A DNA stretch of 64,000 nt from Sphagnum compactum (taxonomy: Eukaryota > Bryophyta > Sphagnopsida > Sphagnales), in the NCBI GenBank assembly GCA_965153455.1, contig OZ234496.1, positions 16,050,304 to 16,114,303 on the forward strand. The letters run 5' to 3'. The position numbers and the translations under genes were made by a program. Position 1 is the first letter of the stretch. Each line of letters opens with the position of its first letter. The notes beneath the pieces were generated by a model, which was not told where the DNA came from, searched no databases, and saw only the letters and a program-made list of their open reading frames with translations. Shown piece after piece: positions 17,056 through 30,148 of the stretch.

Positions 17056-18679
17056 AGCACCCATGTCATCTATACCCCCCATGTGTTCCCCCCATCCATG
17101 CCCCCCCCCCCATCACCATCCTGCCCTATTTAGCCCCCTTATGTCCCATGGCATGTAACTTTAGTGCTTTCCCCATGTCCCATCCTATAATTATGAACTA
17201 ACCATTTGTAAGGCCCATTAATAAAGTAAAGTAAAAAGTTAGACTTTAGAGTAGGTAGGAATTAAGTTGAAGTGAGACAACCGTGTGTGAAACGTTTTAA
17301 TGAATGGGCACCCCGTTCCATATTTCAATTAGGGTTTAGTTTCGAGCTTTAAAAAGGAGCTTGAAGCACCCTTGCATCTTTTTTTGATGAGTGCACGCAA
17401 GGTTGATTCTTTGAAACACTCTAGGATTTTTTCTTGCAAAGTGCGCGTGAGACTGTAATCAACATTGTTGCAACAAAATGGAACTTGTTTTAAGGTTTAA
17501 CTTGCATTGTTTCATTATTGTTGTAAGGTTTGTGTTACTATATATATTGGGGACGTGTTTATTCAGAATCACTGCCAAATCCAATTCTTGTATACTTATG
17601 ATAGAAAACAGGGAACATGGAGAGCAAACATCATGTAGAAGAGTCAGACTTCATAGTAGAAAATGTGAAGATAGATAAGACAATGTTTCTGGAAACATAA
17701 ACTTGTAAGGAATGGCTAGAATTGCTTCAGAAATGTCATAGTCATAACCGAAAGGATAGGGAGGAGTTTATTTGTCTTTATTGTAAATGTAAAAAGAATT
17801 CAAAAATGAAGATCAATGAGCATTAAAGAAAGGGTGCAAAAAAGAGGTGGATTTTGAAGGGAATTCTTTCACCTTGAAGTTCTACCCACCATTGGTGTGT
17901 ATCTTGCAAAGGGTGGGAACATTTTGGAATATTGAGCAAAAGCAAATGCATTGCCTAAGATAAGGCATAGTCGTCTTTCTTTAACATTGGCTTTGTAGGG
18001 AAAAGAGATTTTGCAACACAAACAACAGAAAAAAAGAACACCACCCTTGGAGAGTTTGGACCATGATGTAGCACTAGAAAAGAAAATTGTGATGAATTGT
18101 AAGAAACAATTCATAAAACCTACATGCCAAACCACATTTTAAAAGCTTTTGAAAACATCTCTGAATTTATAGCGCAAACATTCGCCTGAAGCTATGGACA
18201 CAAAACATTCATTACATAGTGATGAATATCACACCTTATCTATGTTTTTATAAGTTTACTCAAGTTTCAACATGTTTCTTGCTCACCCCCATGTTGTGGT
18301 GGTTGCATATCAGTAGGTTTCAAAATCATTCCAAGAAATACCATGTTTCGAGTCAGGTCAAATCACGTGTTGTCATTGTTAGTTAATGTCATCATGCATT
18401 CATACTTGGCTTCCATGTTTTGATAGTCATGTAACTAAGAAACTATCTTGATCTATGTTTCCGTGGTTGATGATTGACATGTTTCGGTGCTATTATATGT
18501 TTCAATCCATAATATATGTTGCCTTGCAAAATCAGTGCATTAAAATGTTGGTTTCAACAATGAGTAATCGAAACATACAGAAGATTTGCCAAAAGGATTC
18601 TCCAATGACAAATATTCCTACCAACCCACCAAGCTTACATACCCCAACATCATCTTCCAAGCTTCCAAGAAGTCAAAAG
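17056..18679. other. Intergenic, no gene supported
   Basis: AT-rich sequence with no convincing frame. A short stretch near 17770-17830 reads as Cys-X2-Cys followed by a distant His on the plus strand and might be a worn BED-type zinc finger of a hAT transposase. The match is too short to call. Confidence 0.4.
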
Positions 18680-19520
18680 CACACGTTGGGTGACGCGCTC
18701 CCAAGTCCCTAGTTAGCCCCAAGATGGGCTAACTTGTTCAAGTTGCGGAAAGGGGAGGGGCTCGGGGCACGCTCCCAACCTTCAGCACTAAGAGGGGTAG
18801 AGGGTCGTGCTGAAGCCTCGGGATGGACTAGGAAGAGTGACAAGCTATTCACTTACTCAAATCTACATCAAAACCAACCACAAGTTAGTTAGACCACTTT
18901 CTATATCACTTTGGTGCTAGGACAAGTCACGGGCAACCTCGGACTCACAAGACTCACCACGGCCCGGACTCGGGGGAAGCCACCACCTTCCCCCACATAG
19001 TATTATCTGTAGCTCTCTGCCGAAGCTACATCCGAATGGCACTTTTTCCCGGGACTCCCAAGGAGGAGTCCCGAAACTGTCCCGGTTTGGACTCCCAGGA
19101 CTTTGGGAGCTCATATCTCCCGGCTCAGACCTCCGATTGGAATGAGGTCTGAACCAAAGTTGTAGCTCTTCTTGAGAGCTTTCCAACGGTGTGTCGCACT
19201 CTACCTGCACACACCGGGATCAAGTCGATTCCCGACTTTTAGTGGTTGGGAGTCAAATTGTCAGTTTGACTCCCGGCCCTTCTTTTGCCCATAACTTGGG
19301 CTGCAGATGTCCAAATGGCCCATGCGAGGCCAATTTCGACATTTACACTTCAAGACCTTTCCATTGATATAAAGAACACCTTAATGCGAGGTGTTTTGAC
19401 GCTTGCGATGGAGCTCTGAATTTTCGGGAGTCCCAGAGGACTCCAACTTCCCACTTTTGGGAGTGTGAGTTTCATCCTCACACTTATCCCAAAGTGGGGT
19501 TGCGACATTGGGGATAGGAA
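18680..19520. repeat. GC-rich dispersed repeat, probably LTR-retrotransposon derived
   Basis: An island much richer in GC than its surroundings, with many repeats of GGGAGTC/GACTCCC. It contains the run GCTCATATCTCCC ... GTTGTAGCTC ... GAGCTTTCCAAC and CCCATAACTTGGG ... CCAATTTCGACAT ... CCTTTCCA ... TAAAGAA. The same ordered landmarks recur in AT-rich form near 39.73-40.03 kb, so it is a repeat family. No LTR ends or coding domains were seen. LTR origin is inference from general resemblance. Confidence 0.6.
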
Positions 19521-20880
19521 TAAACAATTAGAGTTTGAACGAGTGTTTTGCAAAAATGCTACCTAGTGAGAAGCTAATGATGCGTTCCAAGAACTATCTA
19601 AAAGAAAACCATTATTTATTGGAAGCACAGTAGAAATGCCAGGGATTTGGCATCTTTTCCAGTGTATCTCGTTGATTGGGATTGGAGGGTGCAAAAAAAA
19701 GACAAATTTGTAAAAATGTTGGGTGTGCATAATCCGAACTTTAGCACTATTGTCTACTATGCATATGGCAAGTTCATGTGAGGCAACAAACAAGTACATT
19801 CTTACTCTCTTTCGCATTATTTCATCAAGTTTCGTAACTACTAGGTGCACATATGTGCAAGTCCCTTTATTTTCAGCAGTCCTAGGTTTATAGTTTTAGA
19901 ATGTCTCAAAGTTTACAGTTCATGTTTTGATAAATGTCTTGCATTTAAGTAGTATACATTAGAGCCAAGTTTTGACTTTTATTCCATTTCTTGAATTGGG
20001 ATTGATAATCCAAATTACAATAGCATGGTTAAACCATATATAAAATGATTGAAACATGCCCATGGCCCTCAATGCAATGATGTCCAAACATGGTCATAAT
20101 AATTTTGTGTGTTTTGTTTGAACACAATATTCATTCTATGTCTTGGTTCCATTCATGTTTCAGATTTGCCATATATTTCGGGTATATGTTTGCTATGAAC
20201 TATTGGGTACATGTTGATATCAATATTTTTCTTTGTTTTCTTCAATTATGATAGATGGTCAATCTCAATAACCATGGTTTGTTCATGTTTCTAAAACCCA
20301 AAACATGGTCCCTCCATTTCACTCAATGAAATTTAAATATGAGGCTAAAACTTGAATCCAATTGCATGGTTTCTAATGATGATGTGTATGGTTTTATAAC
20401 ATGTTATGTTCTTGTGTTGAAAAAATTGGCTAAGAAGTTACCCCAAATTGTGTCTGTGAACTTACATGTTTTCACATGTTTGGTGTAATTCAAGCTAAAG
20501 TGTGAAAGAGGTTGGTGCTACAATCTCTCAAACAATGAACCTTCTAGAAGTAAATGAAACACAAGCATTGGCCAAGTTGCTCCTCGAATTTTTAGACTAT
20601 CAAAAACATCTCCAATGATTTACTCAGACAAAGAATGATCACAAGGAGCACCTTTGGCAACAAAGGTTGGCCTTTGTTGCTAAATGACTAAAGGAGTTTG
20701 ATATAGCTAATGCATCAAAGGGAACTGCCCAAGGTGGGAGCCCCAGGGTGGGTCCCACCCGCATTTTGGTAGTGCCCCGGTCTGGGGGCTTCACCCGTAG
20801 TAAAAAAAGACATTGACTAAATTATTTTTTTCAGTTCTACCAAGGTTAAAAAGTGATGCATTTGGCCAAAAAGGTACAAA
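19521..20880. other. Intergenic, no gene supported
   Basis: AT-rich sequence with only short unconserved frames. A short palindromic GC-rich patch (GGGTGGGTCCCACCC, about 20744-20758) stands out near its end. Nothing else was identified. Confidence 0.5.
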
Positions 20881-21060
20881 ATCAAACGGTGGTAAACTAA
20901 CCAGTTACCAACCAGACCGGGTAACCACCGATTGCAGTCTGGGTTACCCAGAACTGGACTGTAACAGGCTCTGATTTCCAGAACCGGAACCAGAGTTTAT
21001 TTTTTTGCTGAACTCGACCCGGAACCAGACCAGATTCCTGGTTCCATTTATTGATAACCA

Positions 21061-21275
21061 CGGTTCTCAAATAACATTGAAACGTCAAAGAACCGGAAAG
21101 AGAACCTTCGGTTCTTTACCGCTTCTTTCATGAAGCCTGTTGGTTCTTTAAGGTTTTTTGAAAATACGGTTCTCAAATAACATTGAAATGTCAAAGAACC
21201 GGAAAGAGAACCGTCGGTTCTTTACCAGTCCTCGCATGCAGCATTCTGGTGGTTCTCTAAGGTTTTTGAAAATAT
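21061..21275. repeat. 106-bp tandem repeat, two copies
   Basis: Copies begin at 21061 and 21167 with CGGTTCTCAAATAACATTGA and end with TTCT(T/C)TAAGGTTTTT(T)GAAAAT. The motifs AAGAACCGG and CGGTTCTT keep recurring on both sides (about 20.9-21.46 kb), giving many small inverted repeats. They flank the presumed leader of the small gene downstream. Confidence 0.85.
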
Positions 21276-21479
21276 TGGAAACCGACGGTTCTTGGATTTC
21301 TTTTGTGTTTCTTTCTTTCAAAGAACCGAAACCAGCGATTCTCCAGTTTCTTCAAAGAACCGGAAACGATGGTTCTCTGATTCCGACGTATCTAAAGACC
21401 CGGAACCGGAGGTTCTTTCAAGAAAAATCCCAAAAGAAACCACCCAACACCGGTTACCACTTAACTCGTTAACTTGGGT

Positions 21480-22617
21480 GGCTGCAACTCTCGAGCTTGC
21501 ATTCCGTTGTTGCCATTCTCAACAAACTTCTGACTCGAGTGCATTTGCTCGTGTTTTTGCAGCCTTCTCTTCTTGTGCTCCTTCTTGTTGTTCTTGTGCT
21601 TATCTTTGCAGGTCTCTCCTCGAGCTTGATAACAACGCTCACATAGTGCTGTATTTCCTCACGTTTTACAGCTTCTCTTCTTCGTCTTCATCTGATTGTT
21701 CTGATTCTTACAGGCCTCTTGGAGCTCTCAACTCAATCCTTTTTTATTCCCGGATTTTCAAGAACGATAAAGTCATCCGCAAGAAAGTTAAGGCCACTAT
21801 TTGCGGGTTTTGGGCAATGATTCTTTGGTGACGGGGGGGGGGAAGGGTCCTGTTGTTGTTATGATGTGTGCTGCTACGGCGGTGCGGTTTTCTTTATTTT
21901 CTTGCTAGATCAATTTATGTTGATACTTTCTTCTTTCAGTTGCGCTTTTGGTCCTCGCGGTTTCTTGAATCTCTGGATCTCTGAAGACGGTCGCAGATCG
22001 TCGATTTGTGAAGGTTTGACGAAGGCTGATGTATTGTGCAACCTGCAAGATACAAAGCAGGTTAGGAGCTCGGGCTTTACGTCAAAGATTGGCTTGCATT
22101 TCCCGTGTTTTCTGCTCAATTGGCAGCTTGAAGAGCTTTTGCTTGTATACCGTTTTGTTAAGAGGTTTCCGATTGCTTTTGTTCGTCTACTCGTCAGGTT
22201 TTCGATGTCGAAACCTCTGAAGATGTATTGCAAATTTGCAAATTTTGCAGTGTTTTCGAGCTTTCATATTCATCGTGAAGCTAGCAATGTGAGAGCAGCG
22301 TTTGTCAGATTATTGGTTCAAGCATTATTCTTGTGATGAACGGTTTCTTGAACTTTTTTCTTCAACTTCTTGGGAAAGACTATCAAAGTCTCGAGTTCTA
22401 CAATTGTAACACCTCACGCCCTCGTTTCAGAGAAAACTGTGCAGGCTACTTTGGAAGTTCCACCACCAAGCGGTATGCTGCTCGCTCGTCGTTTGATCTG
22501 ACCGGAAAGAGAGACAAGCAATGCTGATGCCACAAGCGCAGTGTTGAAAGATCTCGACGGTGTTGCTAGCAGGTCCGACCTTTCCTTTCTTACAAGTTTG
22601 AATTCTCTACTTGCAAA
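21480..22617 (+). promoter_or_regulatory. Presumed promoter/leader of the small membrane-protein gene
   Basis: Mixed-composition, CT-rich sequence resembling the leaders before other genes here. Two long frames (21292-21831 and 21866-22336) are Ser/Cys/Phe-rich without domains, and I treat them as chance frames in untranslated DNA. A short G run lies at 21833-21842. Leader introns are possible but not resolved. Confidence 0.4.
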
Positions 22618-22803
22618 ATGGTGAAAAAGCCGAAGTTGGATTCGGCTTTCAACGCAATACCCAAAAGCCTGAAGCCACAAAACACAGACATGTATGCTTG
22701 GGGCCTGTGGGGCATGACCGCTTTCATGGGTGCCATCTGGCTCATCCAACCTTTTGATTGGCTCAGTGACCAGCTATTTGGTGAAGAGAAGAAAAAGAAA
22801 TGA
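22618..22803 (+). CDS. Small single-span membrane protein, cytochrome bc1 6.7-kDa (QCR10-like) candidate
   Basis: A 61-residue frame with ATG start and TGA stop in one exon. Residues 1-22 are basic (KKPKLD...PKSLKPQ). A hydrophobic segment at about 27-46 (YAWGLWGMTAFMGAIWLIQP) is followed by FDWL and a charged EEKKKK tail. The order LKPQ-x-TD, a Gly/Ala/Trp-rich membrane span, then QPF-x-WL resembles plant ubiquinol-cytochrome c reductase 6.7-kDa subunits as I recall them. That would put it in the mitochondrial inner membrane as an accessory subunit of complex III. The clean composition and lysine tail support a real gene. Subunit identity is inference; another small mitochondrial membrane protein is possible. 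Confidence 0.55.
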   Translation: MVKKPKLDSAFNAIPKSLKPQNTDMYAWGLWGMTAFMGAIWLIQPFDWLSDQLFGEEKKKK

Positions 22804-25172
22804 TCCTTTCTCAGCAATCTGTAAGCTACCCAGTTCAGCCTCTACTACCTTGTATCCTTCAGGGAATATTGCCCAAATGGCTAACAGAAAAGTTGCAGAG
22901 GCTGGTGGCAAAGTCTTCTGCAGCCTGGGGTGGTCTTCTGTCTTCTCCATTTCGGAAACAAGAGCACACTAGGATCTTCTTCTAGTGAGTTCGAACCTGG
23001 AAGAGGGATGAGAGGGAAATGGGAATGTTACAAGAGCACTCTTCAGTCTGAGAGTTGTTCCTATCTCTCTCTCTTTTGGCAGTCTCCAAATGGTTGTTTT
23101 TTGAAGTCTAGATGAGGATGGGCATTTGATATGCATCTCTTGTCTTTTAATGTCACCAAAGTTCTTGACAAGCAGTTGATTCTTTTTGGCTTCAAGCATG
23201 CATCTATACAAAACCAGGGCTTTCTTTCAAGCCCCTCCCTCATGCACAAACTAGGATCTCCATTCTTCATCTAATAATTCTGCGTCTTGTTATTGATTTG
23301 AGCATGCCTGCCATTGATGTTCAACAATGTGAAGTGCTTGAATTCTTCGAGCAACCACATCTGAGTATTGCAGAAGTTGCAAAGCCTATTAATTTTGTAC
23401 CTACTATTTATTATTGTCCATTGTTTTGAAGATTCACAAGCAGCTCATCACAGAATTGCTCTACCCTTTATGAGAGGTTCAATCAAGCAAATTTTTGAGA
23501 AACCTTGAAACCATGTACACATTTTTTTTAGGTGATTTGACTGCAAAATGTATCTGAATAAAAAAATGCTGCCTAGAGAGTTACAGGTAGGTTCCAAGTT
23601 CAACCCAAAATTTTACCTGACAAATCCTGTACTGATGCAAAGTTCTCTTCACTCAAGGCAGAGCCAACAAAGAACCATCATCACCCACATCTTGTGTTTT
23701 CTGCCAGGGGTCCAAAAAATTAGTCTTGGCATAAATGTTCTTGGGCAACCTCAATAATTGTGCACACAAATTTTTTATGACAATTGACATATATTTTACA
23801 ACTAAGTTTTGATCTGACACAAAATTTAAGGTTACCACCAAATCCTAGTTCACATTATTAGTTTCCAATAGTAAGGGTCGATTGGAACCTTGAAAATCCC
23901 TATAATCGGCCGTTAGGATTTGTGGGCAATTAAATTAAATCCTTCACCATTTGTGCTTCAACAATAAATGGTTGTGAAGTTTACGTTTTGATCTGTTGAT
24001 GGCCACAAATGTGAAGTGAACTTTGCAATGATTGTAGCATGGGCCCAAATAGAAAAGACATGACATGAAATCTAATCATATATGAAAAATAAGAACAATC
24101 AGGATTTTATTCAACTTTGGGTTTTGCTGGTATATCACAAAGACTTCAAAACCCTAACGGGATCTGACATAGTCCTATTCTGAATAGTGCCTCTACACTC
24201 TAAACATCCCAAGAAGTAAACTAGATCTCATTGAGGATTTGATGGTTTTTTCTTGAATTGAAACTCTCTGACAATTCAGTACTTGCTAAAACTGTAAGAA
24301 ATTTGCTCATCACATTATTACTACCTTTGTCAATTTCCATTGTGTAATCAAATGGGCTTAGTACATTTCTTGTGCCAGAGGATGTCCTGTAAAGAGTATA
24401 TCCATGTAACAAATCTGTAAGCTCCGAATCACAATTTTCACCATTGAGTATTAAAAGCTCATAGAAGGAAGCGCCAAAATGGTTTCATAGAATTGTTGAA
24501 GCCTGTCCATAACATGCCAAGTCGATTGATGGGAGAAACTTACGTTAACAAATTCGTAGCATGTCTCTTGTCTCAAACTCTGAGAAGTAAAATTTTGTGT
24601 TAACATTTGCTTGCAGCTCTCATTTAAATGTCATGAAGTTTTCAAATAAAATTTTCATCAATTTCTCATAAAATGTTTCAAGAGCTTGAAACAAGAGTGG
24701 TTGGCTATATATTCCGTTCGCAGTGAAAGTTGAGAGAGCAGAGGATGGAAGAAGAGAGAAAAAAAGTCTGCATTTTGAAATTTCAAGGAATACAAGAAGA
24801 AGCACACAAAACAAGAGGCAATAAGAATATACATCCATAGAAAAATAAAATGACACAAACTCGTTTCATGGAAACTAGTCATACAAGGAATAACATACCT
24901 GGTTATCTTTTCTTTGAAATCCACTAACTAAGAAGCAGCAGCATTGGTTCCTGCTGTTTTTCACTAAGGTCTTCGGTCTTCCCCTTTGAGCAAGTCTTGA
25001 GTTCTACAGGAAATGAGAACTGCGAAATCTTTGGAAGGAGAGAGGGAGGGCAAGGCTTGGGGTGATCCAGTTGAGGGTTGCATTGATGACCCTCTCTAGT
25101 CATGGAATTGTCGTTGGTGGTGGGGGTATGGTGGTGGTGGTTTCCGAGTAAAGAAGCTGCTGTGGTAAGTTT
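22804..25172. other. Intergenic between the convergent small gene and kinesin gene
   Basis: No gene supported. The first few hundred bases probably hold the 3' untranslated region of the small gene. The last few hundred probably hold that of the minus-strand kinesin. The middle is AT-rich with short unconserved frames. Confidence 0.5.
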
Positions 25173-28100
25173 CTAGAAATTGAGAAGAGCAGAAAGCCCA
25201 TTCCAGCCAAACATGAAAGGCCTCTCTGAGTTCCCTGGAGGAGCAAAATTGAGTGCAAACATCTCTTTGGATGCACAACCAGGGTTGAGAATGCCCACTA
25301 TTTTTGCCACCACAGCAGCACTGGCTTGAATGTGTGAAAGGTTGTGGGGATCTGTCCACACTTTGTGCATCAGCTGCAGCTTCCTCTGCTTCGAATCAAC
25401 TGGTACACCCCATCTTATGTATAGCTCCTCCCTCTCCTCTTCAGTCACCTGTCCCCTCATCCGCCTTGCCAGAAGTTCTCGCTCTCGTTTCAAACTCCGA
25501 GAGCTGCAGATCACAGTGAAGGTGCTAGCCTCAGAAATATCATGAACTATACCTAGTATAAATACAGTAACAGATGACATTGCTAAAGAAGCCAGAATAA
25601 TGGGCATGATGAAGAAGAATACCTGGTGGTGAGAGGGCTGGCAGGTAATAAGTGTTCCTCTGGAGTGTTAGCATGGTTTTGAGGACATTGTGAATCAGGG
25701 GTCAAGTGCTTCTGCAGCCATGTCAAGCGTCGAAGTTCCACTTCCATATAAATTGCATCAGCAAGATCTCCCTTGAAAAGAAGGAAGAATTGTGTCCTGT
25801 GAACAATAGACACATTGCATATGTCCCAGAGCTCCAGAATATGTGCTCTTTGCTGCTCAAATTGAGTCTTCCAACAGGCTGGGGACTGTCCAGGATGTAA
25901 TACTAAATCATTCACACCAGGATCTTCCCCTACCTCACTTTCCTCATTTACCCTGTCATTTGCTTCCAGCTCCAGGACCTGTTCACAACAATCCAAACAT
26001 ATTAAATACCATTTGAAAACTTGATTAATAAAGAAATTAGATATCAAGTTACAGGTTGCAAATGGCAGCCTCGCTGGAGATATCAACTTTAGTACCTGGC
26101 AGACAAGGAGCTGTTTCTGATATTGAAGCTTAGCCACTCTCTCCTTGAGCTCTGTGACATAGGCACGAATACTCTTGATGTTCTCCTCAGCTGCTGTCTT
26201 GAACATATTTTGCATCTTCCGGATGTCTACTGAATTTGAACGTTTGTGTGCTCCTCCAGGACTCTCCTTAGAGCACTGGCTTGAAGAAATCTCACCAGAT
26301 TTTGCTGGTGAAGCTGCACTTTTCTGGGGTCCATTCACATGAGGAGATACATTCTCTCCACCATGGGCTGAAGGGATGCTCTCTCGAAGTACTCGTGGAG
26401 GTGTATTCTCATTGTTCTCATACCTTAAGCTTCTCCGGGCTCCTGCTGGGGAGCGAGTGTCAGCTGGTGGACACTGCCTGCTATTGCTGCTCGGAGGGGT
26501 CAATGGGACACCTTTCTTCCGCCTTATGGGGGTCTTAGGTGAGTCCACACCCTGTTGTAAAACACCCAATATTCAGATCCATAAATGGAGCAATGCATGC
26601 TTTGACAAATGTCCACTATGATTAGAAGCAGATACTACAAGAGGAGTGACTTACATGGTTGTCAAGAACCATCTTGTCAAGAGACTTCTGCACACTGTCA
26701 AGTTGCTCCTCCAGGGTTGCTATAGCAGCATCTGCATCAGTCTTGTCTTTCTGTCCAAGCCTTGAGAGCTCCTCTCGTAGCATTACTGGGTTCATATTGA
26801 GGGATGCACGAATCATAGCTGCATCCTCTGGATCCTTGGTTGACCCATCCCCCTTGTTAACACGCAAACAATGCATGGTCTGTATCTCTTCCTGTAGCTT
26901 CTTTATGGTGGAAGCTGCATCATGATTCATCCCTGCCTGAGCCATTCGTAAACACTCCACTTCCTTCTGTAGGGCTTCAAGTGCACGGTTAGCATCCTCT
27001 CCCAACTCATCCTGCAGATTCTCCAGCTTACGTATCTCCTGCACTAGCATGAGAGAAGCAGCAGAAGATTGGCGGAGTGATGTTCCCTTCGGTTGGATGG
27101 TCAGGGGCATCTGCAGATTTTGATCCTCCATCTTTCTAATGAGATAGTCACCAGTATCTGACCATCTCCTGCGGTTTGCTGAAAGTGGAGTATGTGTGTG
27201 GCATGTCTGGGTTCCAGGTGTCCCATGTATCTGCAAACAAGAAAGAAAGGGTAAGGTAGAAGAAACCTCATGGATCATAACTTTCAAGACACATAGTCAA
27301 CATGAATTTATCCCTCCCAACTGTTTCTTCCTGTTCCTTGGACTTTGTATGGTACCTGTATTTGAGCCATCTCCTCTGCATGTTTCTTCTCCTCTTCAGC
27401 CTGCAGCTTCTTATTGACCTCATCAAGACGAGCTTGTGCAGCATCACGCTGCTTCTGGAGCTCCTTCAGCTCAGCCTCCATCTGTATACACATAGAAGTA
27501 TGTGATGGTGGGTAACAGGACATTTGTAAGAGCATTTTGCTCTAGATCATGAGTGCAAGCATGGGCAAAACCATCCTACCTGCTGGATTTGAAGGTCTTT
27601 AGCATGCAGGAGTGCATCTGATGAACAAGCTTCATTGCCCTCAGGAACCCTCAATTCAGCTTCAAGCCTCGCCACCTCCTTCTGCAACTGCTTCACCAAC
27701 ACTTTATCTGATACCACCTGTAGCCAGCAAGACTTTTGTTGGTAACTCTCATACCATGAATGGTAATTCAAATGAGTCTGATATTGCATTTGAACACTCC
27801 AAGATGGGACTACAGACACTTCAACATACCATGTTAATGTGAGCAGTATTGGTAACCTCCTTGGCTCGGGTAGCAAAAGAGAGTGTGTTGCGGGATTGCT
27901 CAACATGACTATGAGCAGGACTCATAGTGCAAATAATGGCAGTCCTTGCATTTCCCCCAAGTGAGTGCTGCAAGATTCGAGTTAGTTTTGAATCTCTGTA
28001 TGGGATGTGTCCACCCTTTGTCTTGCTTCCTGCACTGCATGCAAACAATTGCTCCAAAATAAGTCTTGATAATGCTTTGAACTGCTGTTGCTTCAAACCC

Positions 28101-30148
28101 ACGATCTAGGCATGAACTGCCATCATCAAGCACAAGCATAAGTACATTAATTGAATTTGAGGATTCAAACCTGAGTTTGCGAATACATGTGCTAAGTGTA
28201 AGAAGGCTGCGATTTATGTGAGCTCCTTCCTTCAGCCTAGCCCCATCAGCATGTGTTTGTGATGCTCTCTCACTCCCTGCCAGATCCACAAAACTCTGCA
28301 ACAAACAGCCCATTTTGAGCATAGATGTAAATCTATGTTTCAGTCACTGTCTGGATAGTACTACAGCTCAATGTTTAATGCACCATTGTGAACTGTGAAG
28401 AAAGAAGTGACCCACCAAACTTGCAACCAATGAAGTAGCTGGAGTCTCAGATACTAGTCCTTGAGGTTGGCTCTCCACTGTCTGCAGACATAATGCCATC
28501 CAATTCAACCCAAAAAATCATATTAGCTCAAGCATCATATCAGCATCTCTTAGATTTCCAAATCTGTGCTGGGTCTAACTTGCTTACTTGGAGATTTTAA
28601 TGAACAAAGGCAAACAGAGAGATCCTGAGAGGAGGATTGGTCTCACCAATCGAATGATCTGGTGGGACCTTGAAGACATGTCGTTTAAGTGCGTCTCACC
28701 AACCTGTCTATGAGCTGCAAAATATCCAAGAGACCAAAATGAAGCATGCTGGGGTACAGAGTTTAATAGCACACAACCCAGTCTGATGATGATCCATCAA
28801 AAGCTTACTGACATCAACCACAAGTAGTGCTATTTATGATGGAGGTATGCAGAGACAATATTTACCTTCACATATCTTGATGATCTCTTGCAGGTGACCA
28901 CTGTTTTGAACAACCTCTTCTTTCAACTTCTCCACAATTGTTCCTCTCTGCATTGCATTCCCTGTCCCTTAGTGCTTGTCCAGAATTTGCTACATGTGTA
29001 GTCCAGATGTTGAATCAAGTCAAATATTAAGCTTTATTAACATATTTTCACAGGGTTTTAGAAAAGAAGTTTGTAAGGAGTATTAGAGCGAGAGAGCTTA
29101 CATCTTTGTCATCAAGAAGTCGAAGGGGGTTTGTGTCTGAAGTCAACAAATCCTTCACAACCTCATTGTAAATCTCCAGTGCTGAAACTTTGAGCACAAA
29201 ATTCCTGTCCTGGTTCTGGACACGTACAGGGGAAAAATCAGTGCACTACTCATAATGAGCACTGTGAGCTTGCAAACAGAACTCTTTCCAGCTCTGCGAG
29301 ATTGCTGAACAACACAATCTTATGGGAGGAAGAGATAGTCTAAATTAGAAGAGAGGTGTGCAATAATACCTTCTGGATGTACTCATAGATGTCAGAAATG
29401 GCACTCTCCGTGACACCTCGCATTGTGTAGGTTTTCCCACTGCTTGTTTGTCCATATGCAAAGATAGTAGCTACATGCATTCTCATTTCATGTCAGTGCT
29501 TTCTGGTCCTCTTTCTGTGGGTCTAGCTACCATGCTAGGCAATTTCTGTCACACAGAAAATGCTATCTGACATCATGTAGTGTGCAGTGAGCAGCGAGCT
29601 GACCAATGAAGATCAGACAGAGATGTAGCGATACACTTACAGTTGAGACCAGTGAGAACCGAGAGTGCAACATCCTTGGCTCCTTCCTCATATACGCGTT
29701 GAGTGGGACAATCAGGTCCAAAAACACGATCTGGATCTCGGGGCAGCGGCACATCAACAAGTAAGCAAGCCATGGGAAAAACCTTCGACTACCGATAAGA
29801 TAGAAAAGCTGTTGCCGCACATGTGACTTCTACAACAAAGAAAGAAAGATAGCTTTCTCCAACAGTATGAGGGTAAAAAGAGAGAAGCGCCAGAAAGGCC
29901 TTACCAAAAGTGTAGGAAGAAGGATATGGCGACCGCTCCGGCACTGGAACCTTGGAAGATATCGTGTTATCGTTTGTGCATTCCCAGTCTGAAGTATCAG
30001 AACGAGCTAGTTCCTTATTACTCAAAGGTCTGACTCGTACAGTAACATAAATTTTCTCTTCTCGAGTCTTCGCCCTCGCACCTGCTGCTATTGCAAGCCC
30101 TCCTCCTCCTCCGTTACCTCCCCCCGCCTTTTCTGTCGCCACAGTCAT
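25173..30148 (-). CDS. Kinesin KIN-7 of the NACK1/HINKEL type (cytokinesis)
   Basis: Plus-end motor of the phragmoplast; the family activates the NPK1/ANP MAPKKK pathway for cell-plate expansion. Fifteen exons on the minus strand: 30148-29905, 29730-29641, 29470-29370, 29215-29102, 28947-28866, 28714-28647, 28481-28416, 28295-28171, 28034-27830, 27717-27580, 27481-27356, 27230-26655, 26551-26096, 25978-25623, 25503-25173. All GT-AG, phases agree; about 1025 residues versus about 960-975 in tobacco/Arabidopsis. Motor: [13 protein letters not shown] near 32-44, P-loop GQTSSGKT at 118-125, NDMSSRSH at 221-228, DLAGSE at 259-264, and [14 protein letters not shown] before the neck. Coiled coil follows (about 412-650). 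The C-terminal domain typical of NACK kinesins starts near 850 and includes [25 protein letters not shown] and [10 protein letters not shown]. Gly-rich N-terminus. Confidence 0.95.

Noticed and set aside
21292-22336. Frames of 179 and 156 codons before the small membrane-protein gene
   Set aside because: Ser/Cys/Phe-rich without motif, the first starts in the AACCGG repeat block, and there is no plausible splice link to the 61-residue frame.
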